The notes below the pieces were generated by a model that did not search any database, was not told where the DNA came from, and saw only the letters and a program-made list of their open reading frames with translations. Shown in pieces: positions 34,425 to 43,265 of a stretch of 64,000 bases of DNA; positions within the stretch are counted from its first letter, which is position 1, and every line of letters begins with the position of its first letter. A program made the position numbers and the translations under genes. The stretch is taken from NCBI GenBank assembly GCA_963790335.1, contig CAWBOB010000008.1:62001-126000 (forward strand), in the 5' to 3' direction. Source of the stretch: JAOUEA01 sp963790335. GTDB lineage: Bacteria > Actinomycetota > UBA4738 > HRBIN12.

Positions 34425-35672
34425 ATGTCGAAGCGATCGTCGAAGGAGCTGGAACGCGACCTCGAGCGAGAAGCGCAGCTGGTCGAGATCGACGGGGAGT
34501 TCTGCGTGCCCGTCGAGGCGAACCAGGCTCGGTACCTCATCGACTGGGGACCCTTCGAGGCGCCCCGGTCCCCGTGGGATATCGCCCGGAAGCTCCTGCT
34601 CTTCGTGCCGGCGATGTTCCTGTTCATCCTCGCCGTCCAATTCATGAAGGAGGGCGCGGCCGCCGTCGGACCGCAGATCGAGGGGCAGTTCCCGTTCTCC
34701 AGCGGCGTGTCGACGCTCGGCGCCGGCTGGCTCGGTGCCTACTTCGTGCTGTCGGGCTCACCGGTCGCGGCCACGGCCATCAGCCTCTTCGGGGCCGGCA
34801 CGCTCACGAAGCTCCAGGGCTTCACGATGCTCTCGGGCTCACGGCTCGGGGCTTCGTTCATCGTCTTGCTCACCGGCTTCCTCTACGCGACGAAACAGGC
34901 CAAGGTACAGATCGCCGCGGGGGCATCGAGGGCCGACATGCGGCGCAGCCGCAGCGACTCGATCGGCATCGGCATCCAGGCGATGACCATGACCGCGATC
35001 GTCTACATGCCCGGCATGCTGATCGGCTACGGCATCATCAGGGCGGGGTGGCTCGACGGGCTGGATCTGCACGCCTCGGGCAAGCTCGACGCGATCCTCG
35101 GAACGCTCTGGGGACCGATCGTGGATCTCGTCGCTGGAAACGTGCCTGGTTGGTCGCTCTTCCTGATCGGACTCGGAGTGATCCTCGTCTCGTTCAACCT
35201 GATCGACCGGGTGCTCCCGCACGTGAGCAGCGATGCGACGGCGTCGAAGCGAGCGGCGTGGCTGAAGCACCCCTGGACGATGTTCTTCCTCGGGTGCGTC
35301 GTCGCGACGCTGACCCTGTCGGTGTCGGTCGCCCTCACGGTGCTCGTGCCGCTCGCCGCGAAGGGGCTCATCAAGCGCGAAGAGGCACTCCCCTACATCA
35401 TGGGCGCCAACATCACCACGCTCGCCGACACGCTCGTCGTGGCGATGCTGCAACCGACGCCCGAGGCCGCACAGGTCGTGCTCGCGGAGGCCATCGGCGT
35501 CACGATCGTCTCCCTGCTGATCCTGGCCTTCGTCTACAAGCCGGTGCAGCGCTCGGTACTTCACCTCGACGAGTTCCTGGTGGCGAAGAATCGCCGGCTG
35601 GTGCTGTTCGTGGGCACGCTGTTCGTCATGCCGCTCGCGCTGCTTGCCACCGGCTTCTTCTACACAGCGTGA
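34425..35672 (+). CDS. NptA-like Na/anion cotransporter (Na/Pi-cotransporter family)
   Basis: A 415-residue membrane protein with about eight hydrophobic segments after a charged N-terminal domain. It carries the inverted-repeat signature of the Na/Pi cotransporter family: AYFVLSGSPVAATAISLFGA in the first half and LPYIMGANITTLADTLVVAM in the second. The family exchanges Na with phosphate, but this copy sits in a sulfur-transport island and shares its leader element with the sulfate ABC operon, so sulfate may be the real substrate (inference). ATG 34425 is preceded by AGGAGAGAG. The frame is intact. Confidence 0.78.
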   Translation: MSKRSSKELERDLEREAQLVEIDGEFCVPVEANQARYLIDWGPFEAPRSPWDIARKLLLFVPAMFLFILAVQFMKEGAAAVGPQIEGQFPFSSGVSTLGAGWLGAYFVLSGSPVAATAISLFGAGTLTKLQGFTMLSGSRLGASFIVLLTGFLYATKQAKVQIAAGASRADMRRSRSDSIGIGIQAMTMTAIVYMPGMLIGYGIIRAGWLDGLDLHASGKLDAILGTLWGPIVDLVAGNVPGWSLFLIGLGVILVSFNLIDRVLPHVSSDATASKRAAWLKHPWTMFFLGCVVATLTLSVSVALTVLVPLAAKGLIKREEALPYIMGANITTLADTLVVAMLQPTPEAAQVVLAEAIGVTIVSLLILAFVYKPVQRSVLHLDEFLVAKNRRLVLFVGTLFVMPLALLATGFFYTA

Positions 35673-35699
35673 ACGGACGGTTCCGCGCGACCCCCGACG

Positions 35700-35705
35700 T
35701 AGACT
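35700..35705 (+). promoter_or_regulatory. Leaderless-type -10 box of second DUF2292 gene
   Basis: TAGACT, then CCGAGC, then the GTG at 35712: a 6-nt spacing that predicts a leaderless transcript starting at the GTG. Confidence 0.5.
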
Positions 35706-35711
35706 CCGAGC

Positions 35712-35948
35712 GTGAGCGACGACACGACGACCGAGGGGAGCGAGACGACCGAAGGCGGTACGACGACCGACGCTGCAGGCACGGGAGACGAGCGGCTGGC
35801 GGCCCTCGATCTCTCGGAGGAAGAGCGCCTCGTGCTCGCCAAGGTCGCGGGCATCGTTCGGCGCATCAACTACGGCACCGTCGTGCTGGTGATCCAGGAC
35901 GGCAAGGTCGTGCAGATCGAGATGGCCGAGAAGTTCCGGCTGCGGTGA
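35712..35948 (+). CDS. DUF2292 (YezD-like) protein with acidic N-terminal tail
   Basis: A 78-residue protein. Residues 1-25 are Thr/Glu/Gly-rich and probably disordered; the conserved block INYGTVVLVIQDGKVVQIEM, then AEKFRLR, matches the 29.9-kb paralogue almost residue for residue. It precedes the sulfonate-type ATPase by 13 nt, so it likely shares the transcript. Two DUF2292 genes each beside a sulfur-type ABC transporter suggest a common small partner protein. Confidence 0.85.
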   Translation: MSDDTTTEGSETTEGGTTTDAAGTGDERLAALDLSEEERLVLAKVAGIVRRINYGTVVLVIQDGKVVQIEMAEKFRLR

Positions 35949-35961
35949 GGAAGGCTCGGCG

Positions 35962-36801
35962 ATGAGCGACGTGATGACTTCCGAAGCCCGGCCCTCGCCG
36001 ACCTCGGGCGACGCGCCACCCAAGCTCGCGGTCCGCGATCTCGTCAAGACACGCCGGTCGACCAGCGGCTCGCTCGTCACCGCCGTCGATCATGTGACGT
36101 TCGATGTGCACGTCGGCGAGTTCGTCTGCCTGCTCGGCCCGTCGGGCTGCGGCAAGACCTCGATCCTCAACGTGCTCGCGGGCCTCGACGAGCCCTCGTC
36201 GGGACGCGTGTTGCTCGACGGACGGCCGATCGCGGGCCCCGGTCCCGACCGTGCGGTGTTGTTCCAGGAACCGGCGCTGTTCCCGTGGCTCACCGTGGCC
36301 GCCAACGTCGAGCTCGCCCTCAAGCTCACAGGGGTGCCGGCCGATCGGCGGGGCGACCGCGCACGCATGTGGCTCGAGAACGTGGGGCTCGGCCGGTACG
36401 GCGATGCACAACCTCACGAGCTCTCGGCCGGCATGCGTCAGCGTGCCCAGCTCGCCCGCGCACTCGCGACCGAGCCGGACGTGCTGCTGGGCGACGAGCC
36501 CTTCGGAGCGCTCGACGCCCAGGCACGTGAGCTGCTGCAGGACGAGGTGCAACGTGTCTGGCTCGAGCGCGACGGGCGCAAGACGTTCGTCTTCGTGACG
36601 CACAACGTGCGCGAAGCCGCGCTGCTCGCCGACCGCGTGCTCGTGATGTCGGCGGCCCCCGGCCGGCTGCTCGAGGAGGTGCGCATCAGCGCCCCTCGAC
36701 CCCGTCAGCTCGACGACGTGCTGGTCTCGCGCGTGGTGAGCGACGTGCACGAGTTGCTCATGCGCGAGGTCGGCAGGGCGAGCGAGGCGACCGACCGGTG
36801 A
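35962..36801 (+). CDS. Sulfonate/nitrate-type ABC transporter ATPase (SsuB-like)
   Basis: A 279-residue ATPase of the SsuB/TauB/NrtD group. Walker A is GPSGCGKTS, the Q-loop LFQEPALFPWLTVAANVEL (the EPALFPW pattern is typical of the group), the signature LSAGMRQRAQLARAL (Ala replaces the usual Gly in LSGGM) and Walker B VLLGDEPFGALDAQ, followed by His-switch VTHNVREAALLA. The ATG at 35962 follows the DUF2292 gene. Its stop overlaps the permease GTG (GTGA). Confidence 0.9.
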   Translation: MSDVMTSEARPSPTSGDAPPKLAVRDLVKTRRSTSGSLVTAVDHVTFDVHVGEFVCLLGPSGCGKTSILNVLAGLDEPSSGRVLLDGRPIAGPGPDRAVLFQEPALFPWLTVAANVELALKLTGVPADRRGDRARMWLENVGLGRYGDAQPHELSAGMRQRAQLARALATEPDVLLGDEPFGALDAQARELLQDEVQRVWLERDGRKTFVFVTHNVREAALLADRVLVMSAAPGRLLEEVRISAPRPRQLDDVLVSRVVSDVHELLMREVGRASEATDR

Positions 36802-37607
36802 GTGCCGTGGCCGAGCGCGACCTTCCCCGGGCGGGCGCTCGACGGTTCGGACACGAGATCGGACCTCCGCTCGCGGGCATCGCTGGCCTGATCGCCGTCT
36901 GGGCGATCGCCGCAGCGATCACATCGACCGACGGGCTGCCGTCGCCGCTCGACACCTATCAGGCCTTCGTGAGCGGCGTCGCCGACGGAACGCTCGTCGA
37001 GGCAACCTTCAAGACGCTGGTCAGGCTCGTCTTCTCGTTCGCGCTGGCGGTCGTCATCGGCATGTCGCTCGGCGTCGGATTCGCGCTCAACGAGTTCGCC
37101 CACCGCTCGATCCGTCCGTTGGTGGTCGCCCTGCAGATCGTGCCGTTCGTGGCCTGGGTGCCGATCGCGGTGATCTGGTTCGGACCGACGGAGCGGGCGG
37201 TCGTGTTCGTCACCGTGGTCGGCTCGTTCCCGTCGATGACGCTCGCCACCATGGCGGCGATGCGCCAGGTGCCGCCGACCCTCAAGCGTGCCGGCCGCAC
37301 CCTGGGCGCCGACGGATGGACCCTCTACCGCGACGTGATCCTGCCGGCGGCCCTGCCCGGCTTCCTCGCCGGACTGCAGCAAGCGTGGGGTTTCGCGTGG
37401 AAGGCGCTGATGGCTGCCGAGCTGATCATCGCCGCTGCCGGAGCCGCCGGGCTCGGGCACCTGCTCGCCCGCGACGCGCAGGACGTACCCGCGCTGGTGG
37501 CCGTGGTGGCCGTGATCGCCGTGATCGGCGTGCTCGTGGAGTACCTGCTGTTCAGCCGCATCGATCGCCGGGTGCGCCGGCGCCGAGGCCTGCTGATCGA
37601 GGGCTGA
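36798..37607 (+). CDS. Sulfonate/nitrate-type ABC transporter permease (SsuC-like)
   Basis: A 269-residue permease with six hydrophobic segments, including IAGLIAVWAIAAAIT, LVFSFALAVVIGMSLGVG and ALVAVVAVIAVIGVLVEYLL. The family loop IVPFVAWVPIAVIWFGPTER and the coupling helix LKRAGRTLGADGWTLYRDVI are clear. GTG 36798 overlaps the ATPase stop. No cognate binding-protein gene follows; the next gene is on the other strand, so the solute is undetermined. Confidence 0.9.
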   Translation: MSAVAERDLPRAGARRFGHEIGPPLAGIAGLIAVWAIAAAITSTDGLPSPLDTYQAFVSGVADGTLVEATFKTLVRLVFSFALAVVIGMSLGVGFALNEFAHRSIRPLVVALQIVPFVAWVPIAVIWFGPTERAVVFVTVVGSFPSMTLATMAAMRQVPPTLKRAGRTLGADGWTLYRDVILPAALPGFLAGLQQAWGFAWKALMAAELIIAAAGAAGLGHLLARDAQDVPALVAVVAVIAVIGVLVEYLLFSRIDRRVRRRRGLLIEG

Positions 37608-37615
37608 CGCCGCCC

Positions 37616-38521
37616 TCATCCTTCCTGGTAGACCGCCACGAACCGCCGGTAGTTCTTGGCGATCTGCGCGACCGCTTCGGCTCGCGGCATCGCACCGTCG
37701 ACGAAGAACTTCAGCGGGTTCCACCAGATCGAGCGTCCGATCGCGAACCCCTGGTACCCCGGCACCTCGCGGGCCGCTCGGAGCCAGGTATCGACCGCCG
37801 CTTCGTCGGCCCCGCGTCCGAGCACGACGCATCCGACCCCGTCGCGCCCGCCGATCCTGCACTGCTCCGCAACCTCGGCGCACCGTTCGGTCTCGTCGAT
37901 GCCTTCGATCTTCCACACATCTGCCTCGACGCCTGTCTCCTGCAGCTCGGCGATCGCGATGCGCATCAGGTCGGGCCGGATCTCACGGTCGTACCGCACG
38001 CTGTCGTGATCGACGGACTCGAGCTGGTGCGGCTCTGCGGGCACGAGCAGCTCGAACAGGAAGAGCCGCCCCGTGTGATGCAGCCACTCCGAGAGCTCCT
38101 TCAGGCGCAGCGCCTGGCGGGCGTTCGCCGCGCCGTCACCGTGCGGGTTGTATCGCACCAGCACCTTGGTGAAGGTGGGGTCGAACGCTTGGATGTGCGA
38201 CGTGTACTCGGTGCCGTACTCGAAGTCGAACTCGGGCTGTCCAGACTTCTCGGCAGGCATCGCGAGCACGATGCCGGCCTGTGTGGCCTCGTTCGCGACC
38301 TGCGTTCCGAACTGCTCGTCGACGAGCACGCCGGCCGACGCTGCCGGCGCACCCTCGCCGAGCGCCCGCTGCAGGCCCTCGAAGATGACACGCTTGGCGT
38401 CGATGATGCGCGCCGCGTCGTCGGGGCCCGGGGCGCCCTCGATGCCGAAGAACGTCTTCTGGAACGACCCCCGATGATCGAAGGCGAGCATGAACAGCGT
38501 GCCGTCGTACCCCAGCCTCAT
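37616..38521 (-). CDS. Stand-alone DUF2090 aldolase-like protein
   Basis: A 301-residue protein starting MRLGYDGTLFMLAFDHRGSF. The FMLAFDHRGSFQK motif and KVLVRYNPHGDGAANARQAL identify the DUF2090 domain, which in other bacteria is fused to 5-dehydro-2-deoxygluconokinase (IolC) and resembles class I aldolases. Here it stands alone with no inositol genes nearby. Possible sugar-phosphate aldolase. ATG 38521 is preferred over GTG 38530 because GAGGGG stands 8 nt before it. It is convergent with the SsuC-like gene, 8 nt apart. Confidence 0.78.
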   Translation of the reverse strand: MRLGYDGTLFMLAFDHRGSFQKTFFGIEGAPGPDDAARIIDAKRVIFEGLQRALGEGAPAASAGVLVDEQFGTQVANEATQAGIVLAMPAEKSGQPEFDFEYGTEYTSHIQAFDPTFTKVLVRYNPHGDGAANARQALRLKELSEWLHHTGRLFLFELLVPAEPHQLESVDHDSVRYDREIRPDLMRIAIAELQETGVEADVWKIEGIDETERCAEVAEQCRIGGRDGVGCVVLGRGADEAAVDTWLRAAREVPGYQGFAIGRSIWWNPLKFFVDGAMPRAEAVAQIAKNYRRFVAVYQEG

Positions 38522-38611
38522 CGTCGCCACCCCTCGTACGTTCGCGTGCCCCGGTCATGCTACCCACCGGGACCAGCTCACCCCGGCTCGTTGCCCGGGG
38601 TCGTCGCCCCG

Positions 38612-38617
38612 TAGTCT
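38612..38617 (+). promoter_or_regulatory. -10 box of MFS gene
   Basis: TAGTCT, 11 nt before the ATG at 38629, predicts a 5' leader of only a few nucleotides. No SD is visible. Confidence 0.4.
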
Positions 38618-38628
38618 GACCGACCGTC

Positions 38629-39912
38629 ATGGGAGAACATGCGCCGGGGACCGAGCAGCCTTCGGGGGCCCGCGCGGGCCTGTCGCTGCTCCGCCGCAAT
38701 CGCGACTTCCGGCGGCTCTTCTTCGCCTCGGTCATCTCGCTCGGTGGTGACTGGTTCCTGTTCGTCGCGATCACGTCGTTGATCGTGCAGACGACCGGAC
38801 GTGCGATCGACGTGGGGCTCGCGATCCTCGCTCAGGAGCTCGCGTTCTTCGTCGCGTCGCCACCTGCTGGCGTGCTGGTCGACCGGCTCGATCGGCGGAA
38901 GCTGATGATCGTGTGCGACCTCGCGCGCGTGGGCGTCTGCACGTCGTTCCTGCTGGTCGGGCCGGGATCGATCTGGCTCGCGTATCCGCTGCTGGCGCTG
39001 CTCTCGGTCTTCGGAGCACCGTTCGACCCCGCCTTCTCGGCAGCGACGCCCAACGTCGTCGACCCCGAGGATCTGCCGGCGGCGAACGCGCTCTCCGGCT
39101 CGCTGTGGGGAACCATGCTCGCCGTCGGGGCCGGTCTCGGTGGCATCGTCGCCACCGTGCTCGGCCGCGACGCCGCCTTCGTGATCGACGCAGCATCGTT
39201 CGCCGCTTCGGCCCTGTTGCTGTGGGGCATCCGCCGACCCTTCTCGCAGGAGCGAGAGCCGGATCACGAACATCCGAAGATGCTCGACGCCACGATCGAG
39301 GTGCTGCAGTACGCGCGTCGGGACCGACGCGTGTTCGCCTTGATCGGCGTGAAGGCGGGGTTCGGCCTCGCGGCCGGCGTGCTCGCGCTCCTGCCGGTCT
39401 TCGGGGCGGACGTGTTCGGCCGGGGCGAGGTGGGCGTCGGCTCGTTGATGGCGGCTCGCGGGGTGGGAGCACTCGTCGGTCCGTTCCTCGGCCACCGCAT
39501 CAGCGGTGCCGGGCACCGGCGGCTGTTCGGCGCCATCGGCATCGCGCTGGTCGTGTTCGGTGTCTCCTACATGGCGCTCGGTCTCGCCCCGTCGCTCGAG
39601 ATCGCGGCCGTGGTCATCTTCTTCGCCCACCTCGGAGGGGGCGCCCAGTGGGTGCTCTCGACCTTCGGGCTCCAGGTGCTGGTGCCCGATCACATCCGCG
39701 GACGGGTGTTCGCGGTCGACTTCGCCATGATCACGCTCTCGCTCGCGATCTCGAGCCTCGTCGCCAGCGCGATCGCCGATTCAGCCGGACCGCGCGCCGC
39801 CGCGCTGATCGTCGGTGCGCTCGCGGTCGTCTGGGCGATCGTGTGGAGCCTGCTGACCCTCTCGATCAGACGGACGACCACCACGCAAGGCTTCGTGGTT
39901 GCTTCCGAGTGA
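38629..39912 (+). CDS. MFS transporter (EntS/MFS_3-like exporter)
   Basis: A 427-residue permease with about 12 hydrophobic segments. The N-terminus LLRRNRDFRRLFFASVISLG and the loop AGVLVDRLDRRKLMIVCDLA (the MFS G-x3-D-R-x-x-R/K motif) place it in the drug/siderophore-exporter-like MFS_3 group. The second half repeats this layout (GVGSLMAARGVGALVGPFLG). Likely expels a small molecule; the substrate is unknown. The frame is intact and no partner gene lies adjacent. Confidence 0.87.
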   Translation: MGEHAPGTEQPSGARAGLSLLRRNRDFRRLFFASVISLGGDWFLFVAITSLIVQTTGRAIDVGLAILAQELAFFVASPPAGVLVDRLDRRKLMIVCDLARVGVCTSFLLVGPGSIWLAYPLLALLSVFGAPFDPAFSAATPNVVDPEDLPAANALSGSLWGTMLAVGAGLGGIVATVLGRDAAFVIDAASFAASALLLWGIRRPFSQEREPDHEHPKMLDATIEVLQYARRDRRVFALIGVKAGFGLAAGVLALLPVFGADVFGRGEVGVGSLMAARGVGALVGPFLGHRISGAGHRRLFGAIGIALVVFGVSYMALGLAPSLEIAAVVIFFAHLGGGAQWVLSTFGLQVLVPDHIRGRVFAVDFAMITLSLAISSLVASAIADSAGPRAAALIVGALAVVWAIVWSLLTLSIRRTTTTQGFVVASE

Positions 39913-39956
39913 GATGTGACTAGCGTTGCGATCAACCACATCCGAAGGGAGCCACC

Positions 39957-40886
39957 ATGCAGCGGGTTCGGTCCGTGTTCGCCGCAGCCTCGATGGCGCT
40001 GGCGATCGTCGTTGCTACCTCCGTGAACGCAGGGCAGCCCGTCAGGGTGTTCGCGACCGGCGCAAGCGAGTTCGGCCAGAGCGCGGTCAACGGAGCGATC
40101 GCGTGGGCGGTCGACCGGTCCGGCGGCGGATCCGACTACGAGGTGAGGGTGAAGCTCGGGGCGACCTCGGCCTTCCGCGTGAATCCTGCCAGGACGGCCG
40201 CCACGATGGGTGGGCTCGACCTCGGCAACCCTCGGGCGAACGTGTTGCTCGCCTACTCACGATCGCGAGCGATCCGCCAAGAGCAGTGGGACGTGCGACT
40301 GTTCGACGTCGAGACGAGAACCGAGCTGGCCGTGCCCGGGGGCATCAACACGGCTTCCAAGCGTGAGGGCCGTCCCTCGGTTTCGGGTGATTACCTGCTG
40401 TTCGAACGGGGACCGCAGCGCTGGGGTGCGGGAACCAAGATCGTGCTGTATCGGTTCAGCACCACAAGCTCGACGATCATCGGCACGGCCCCACGTGTGG
40501 GATGGGCATCGACGGGGCAGGTGAGTGGCGACTACGCGACCTACCATGTCTGCCCGAGATCACTGCAGTGCAGAGTGTTCCGCTACCAGATCAGCACCCA
40601 GCAGAGGGTGCGTGCCCCCGACGCGGGTCGAGCGACCTATGACGCATCGGTCACGGATGATGGCGTCGTGTTCTACGTGATGGGAAGTCCGGATCGCTGT
40701 GGATACAAGACGCGGCTGATGCGTTGGGACGGCAGCGGCGCCGCCACGACGGTCGCGAGCTTCGAGAACGGGGTGGAGTTGGCGCACACGTCGGCGCACG
40801 TCGAGCCTGACGGTGACGAGATCGTCCACTTCACCCGCGTCGTGTGCCGAACCTCCAGGAACGACATCTACAAGGTGAAGGTCTGA
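39957..40886 (+). CDS. Secreted beta-propeller-like protein
   Basis: A 309-residue exported protein. The signal peptide RSVFAAASMALAIVVATSVNA precedes a mature domain of repeated strand motifs such as VNGAIAWAVDRSGGGSDYEV, VSGDYLLFERGPQRWGAG and VSGDYATYHVCPRSLQCRVF. The recurring VSGDY pattern suggests TolB- or WD-like blades (inference). No catalytic motif is visible. AAGGGAG stands about 7 nt before the ATG. It ends 4 nt before the convergent LemA gene. Function unknown. Confidence 0.75.
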   Translation: MQRVRSVFAAASMALAIVVATSVNAGQPVRVFATGASEFGQSAVNGAIAWAVDRSGGGSDYEVRVKLGATSAFRVNPARTAATMGGLDLGNPRANVLLAYSRSRAIRQEQWDVRLFDVETRTELAVPGGINTASKREGRPSVSGDYLLFERGPQRWGAGTKIVLYRFSTTSSTIIGTAPRVGWASTGQVSGDYATYHVCPRSLQCRVFRYQISTQQRVRAPDAGRATYDASVTDDGVVFYVMGSPDRCGYKTRLMRWDGSGAATTVASFENGVELAHTSAHVEPDGDEIVHFTRVVCRTSRNDIYKVKV

Positions 40887-40890
40887 GTCC

Positions 40891-41601
40891 TCAGCCTGTC
40901 GGGGTCGGGGGCGCTGCCTGGTCGGGAGGTTCCGGTACGTCGTCGGCGGGCGGTGGCGGCGTCGCCGGTGATGTCGTCACGTCGACAGCCGGTGCCGACG
41001 CCTGGCCGGCGAGCGGCGCGCCCGTGCCTGCAGGCGCCCCGAAGTCGACCTGAGGCGCGCCGCCCTCGCGGATGGCGTCGTCGACCTCGAAGAACTCTTC
41101 CTCCTTGAAGCCGAACAGGCTCGCGACGATCATCGACGGGAACTGCTTCACACGCCGATTGAAGTCGCGAACGTTCGCGTTGTAGAAGCGCCGGGCCGTC
41201 TGCAGCCGGTCCTCGGTGTTCGTCAGCTCGCCCTGGAGCTGCAGGAAGTTCTGGTTGGCCTTCAGGTCCGGGTAGTTCTCGACCACGAGCATCAACTGGC
41301 GCAGAGCGGCGACCAACGGGCCCTCGGCGGCGGCCTGCTCGGCGGGTGATCCGGTGGCGCTCGCCGCCATCGCGCGCGCCCTCGTGACGTTCTCGAGCAC
41401 CTCCCGCTCGTGCGACGCGTAGCCCTTCACCGTCTCGACGAGGTTGGGGATCAGGTCGTACCGGCGTCGGAGCTCGGTGTCGATGTTCGCCCATGCGTCC
41501 TTGATCAGCGTCTTCTGCGAGACGAAGCGGTTGTACGACACGACGGCGCCGATGGCGCCGAGCACGATGACCGCCAGCACGATGATGAGCCAGATCTCCA
41601 T
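40891..41601 (-). CDS. LemA-family membrane protein
   Basis: A 236-residue LemA protein: one N-terminal transmembrane helix (IWLIIVLAVIVLGAIGAVV), then the helical domain NRFVSQKTLIKDAWANIDTE, RRYDLIPNLVETVKGYASHE and ENYPDLKANQNFLQLQGELT, all strongly conserved in the family. The C-terminal 60 residues are Pro/Ala-rich. The upstream neighbours on the same strand are three paralogues that may act with it. AAAGGGA precedes the ATG. Confidence 0.93.
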   Translation of the reverse strand: MEIWLIIVLAVIVLGAIGAVVSYNRFVSQKTLIKDAWANIDTELRRRYDLIPNLVETVKGYASHEREVLENVTRARAMAASATGSPAEQAAAEGPLVAALRQLMLVVENYPDLKANQNFLQLQGELTNTEDRLQTARRFYNANVRDFNRRVKQFPSMIVASLFGFKEEEFFEVDDAIREGGAPQVDFGAPAGTGAPLAGQASAPAVDVTTSPATPPPPADDVPEPPDQAAPPTPTG

Positions 41602-41675
41602 CGGGTTCCCTTTCGCCGTTGACCAGCCTGGTGCGGAACGAACGTCAGCCTACCCCGCTGGTGGCGGGCGTGGAT

Positions 41676-42465
41676 TCACGACCAGCCCGACGGCACGTCG
41701 GGCCAGGGGTCGAACCGAGCCGCTCCGGTTGCACGCTCGTCGATCTCACGCACGACGCCGTCCGGACCCACCTGGCATCGCGGCGACAGCTCACCCGCAG
41801 GCGCCGCCGGATGCATCGACCTCACCACATCGGGGATGCGCTCCCCGATCGCGAACGCGAGGCCGAGCAGCGCGTCAGCGTCGGGCGGGTCGCCGCCGGT
41901 CGCGCCACCAGGATGCGGTTGCCGACGGTCTCGATCACGCTTCCGACCGCGCGCTGGACGAGCAGCTCGGTCATGCGCGCGTCGAGGAGAACGCTGGCGA
42001 ACCGGCGATCGTCGGCGCGAACCTCGAAGGACCGGTTGAACGCTTCCAGCTCGAGGTCTTGATCGCGGAACGTCACGATGGGAGCATCGTCAGCAATCCC
42101 TCAGGAGCGACCGCAACACGCCAGCACTCCGCCCCGGCCCGGATCATCGCGCACTCCCAGCGCTCGGTGACGGCGTGCGTGGCGGTGCCGTCGTCGGCGT
42201 ACGACTCCTCGATCAGCCTCGTGATCGCGGAACGGGGTCCCGGCTCGATGCCCGATCTCGTATCGCGCCGGACCATCACGTCGAGGTCGAACAGTCGAAC
42301 CTCACGGCCGTCGATCGCCCCGCACGACACGTTGCGGACGAGGGAGCGATCACCGCGACGGCAGAGACCGAACGGGAGCGACGCCCCGTCGTGCTCGTCG
42401 TGCTCGCTGAACCAGAGGCGGTGGCGCAGGCTCGCCTCGAGCCATGCGGCCGCGCGATCGTTCAT
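41676..42465 (-). CDS. LemA-linked paralogue A, two frameshifts
   Basis: The third gene of a tandem family. The N-terminal frame has WLEASLRHRLWFSEHDEHDG and ERWECAMIRAGAECWRVAVA; the second frame has LELEAFNRSFEVRADDRRFA, then LLDARMTELLVQ; the last has LGLAFAIGERIPDVVRSMHP and ends PDVPSGWS. The motif E-x-FNR-x-F-x-VR-x-x-DRRFA is shared with the next two genes. Frames change near 42073 and 41885. Unlike paralogues B and C, no N-terminal membrane helix is visible. ATG 42465 overlaps the end of paralogue B. Confidence 0.68.
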
Positions 42466-43265
42466 CGATCGGGCCTCGCTGGGGCAGCGCGTTCGGGAGC
42501 CGGATACCACGAGTGCACCACCGAGGGCACGTGCTGGAGCACCTCGTCGAACCTGCGCAGCGCGCGCTCCACGTCGTCGATACTCGCGGTCGATCGCGGT
42601 TCGAAGACGATGAGGCGGCCGTCGGCGATCTCGACGCCCATGCCCGGCACCTGCTGCATCAGCCAGTCCATCATGCGCGCATCGAGCAAGGCGGCCGCGA
42701 ACCGGCGATCGTTCGTCCGCACCTCGAAGGCACGGTTGAACCGCTCGGATTCCATCTCGACGCGCGCGAGACCGACGGCGTCCCTCGCCGCGGCGATCGG
42801 ACCCATCGGCGTCACGGCCAGGTCCGGCCATCCCGGTCGGTCAAGGTCGATGACGCAGACGAAGCGCCGGTGGTCGTCGAGGCTCGGGTTCGAGCTGGGG
42901 GCGTACCAATAGTCCGCGACGACGATCTCGCGCCCGCCACGAACGCCCCGTGCCGTGTTCTCCAGATCCCGAACCGAAGCCGCGCGGCGGAACAGACCGA
43001 ACGGCATGCCCAGCAACCCGATGGGATCCCCCGCCTGCGGGTGCAAGCCGGCGCGTCGCGCCTGGGCATCGAACGATCCTCGACGAGGCCCGATGCGGAA
43101 GCGGAACGCAGCCCATGCGAGACCACCGGCGAGCATCCCCATGAGGAGCAGCTCGACGAGGGTTCGCCGTCCTTCGGCATCTCCGCGCGCCACCATCGCG
43201 AGACCGGCGAGCGCCCACGCGGCGGCGATGGCTGCCACGAGTCGCACGACCGTGGACGGTCTCAT
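42462..43265 (-). CDS. LemA-linked paralogue B, membrane-anchored
   Basis: A 267-residue protein with two N-terminal hydrophobic segments (VVRLVAAIAAAWALAGLAMV, LVELLLMGMLAGGLAWAAF). The cytosolic domain has DPIGLLGMPFGLFRRAASVR, then the family motif ESERFNRAFEVRTNDRRFAA and LLDARMMDWLMQQVPGMGVE. The ERxFxVRxxDxxxAxxLLxxxMM pattern recalls DUF3137, a family seen with LemA, but I am not certain. The start at 43265 overlaps the stop of paralogue C. The frame is intact. Confidence 0.75.
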   Translation of the reverse strand: MRPSTVVRLVAAIAAAWALAGLAMVARGDAEGRRTLVELLLMGMLAGGLAWAAFRFRIGPRRGSFDAQARRAGLHPQAGDPIGLLGMPFGLFRRAASVRDLENTARGVRGGREIVVADYWYAPSSNPSLDDHRRFVCVIDLDRPGWPDLAVTPMGPIAAARDAVGLARVEMESERFNRAFEVRTNDRRFAAALLDARMMDWLMQQVPGMGVEIADGRLIVFEPRSTASIDDVERALRRFDEVLQHVPSVVHSWYPAPERAAPARPDR

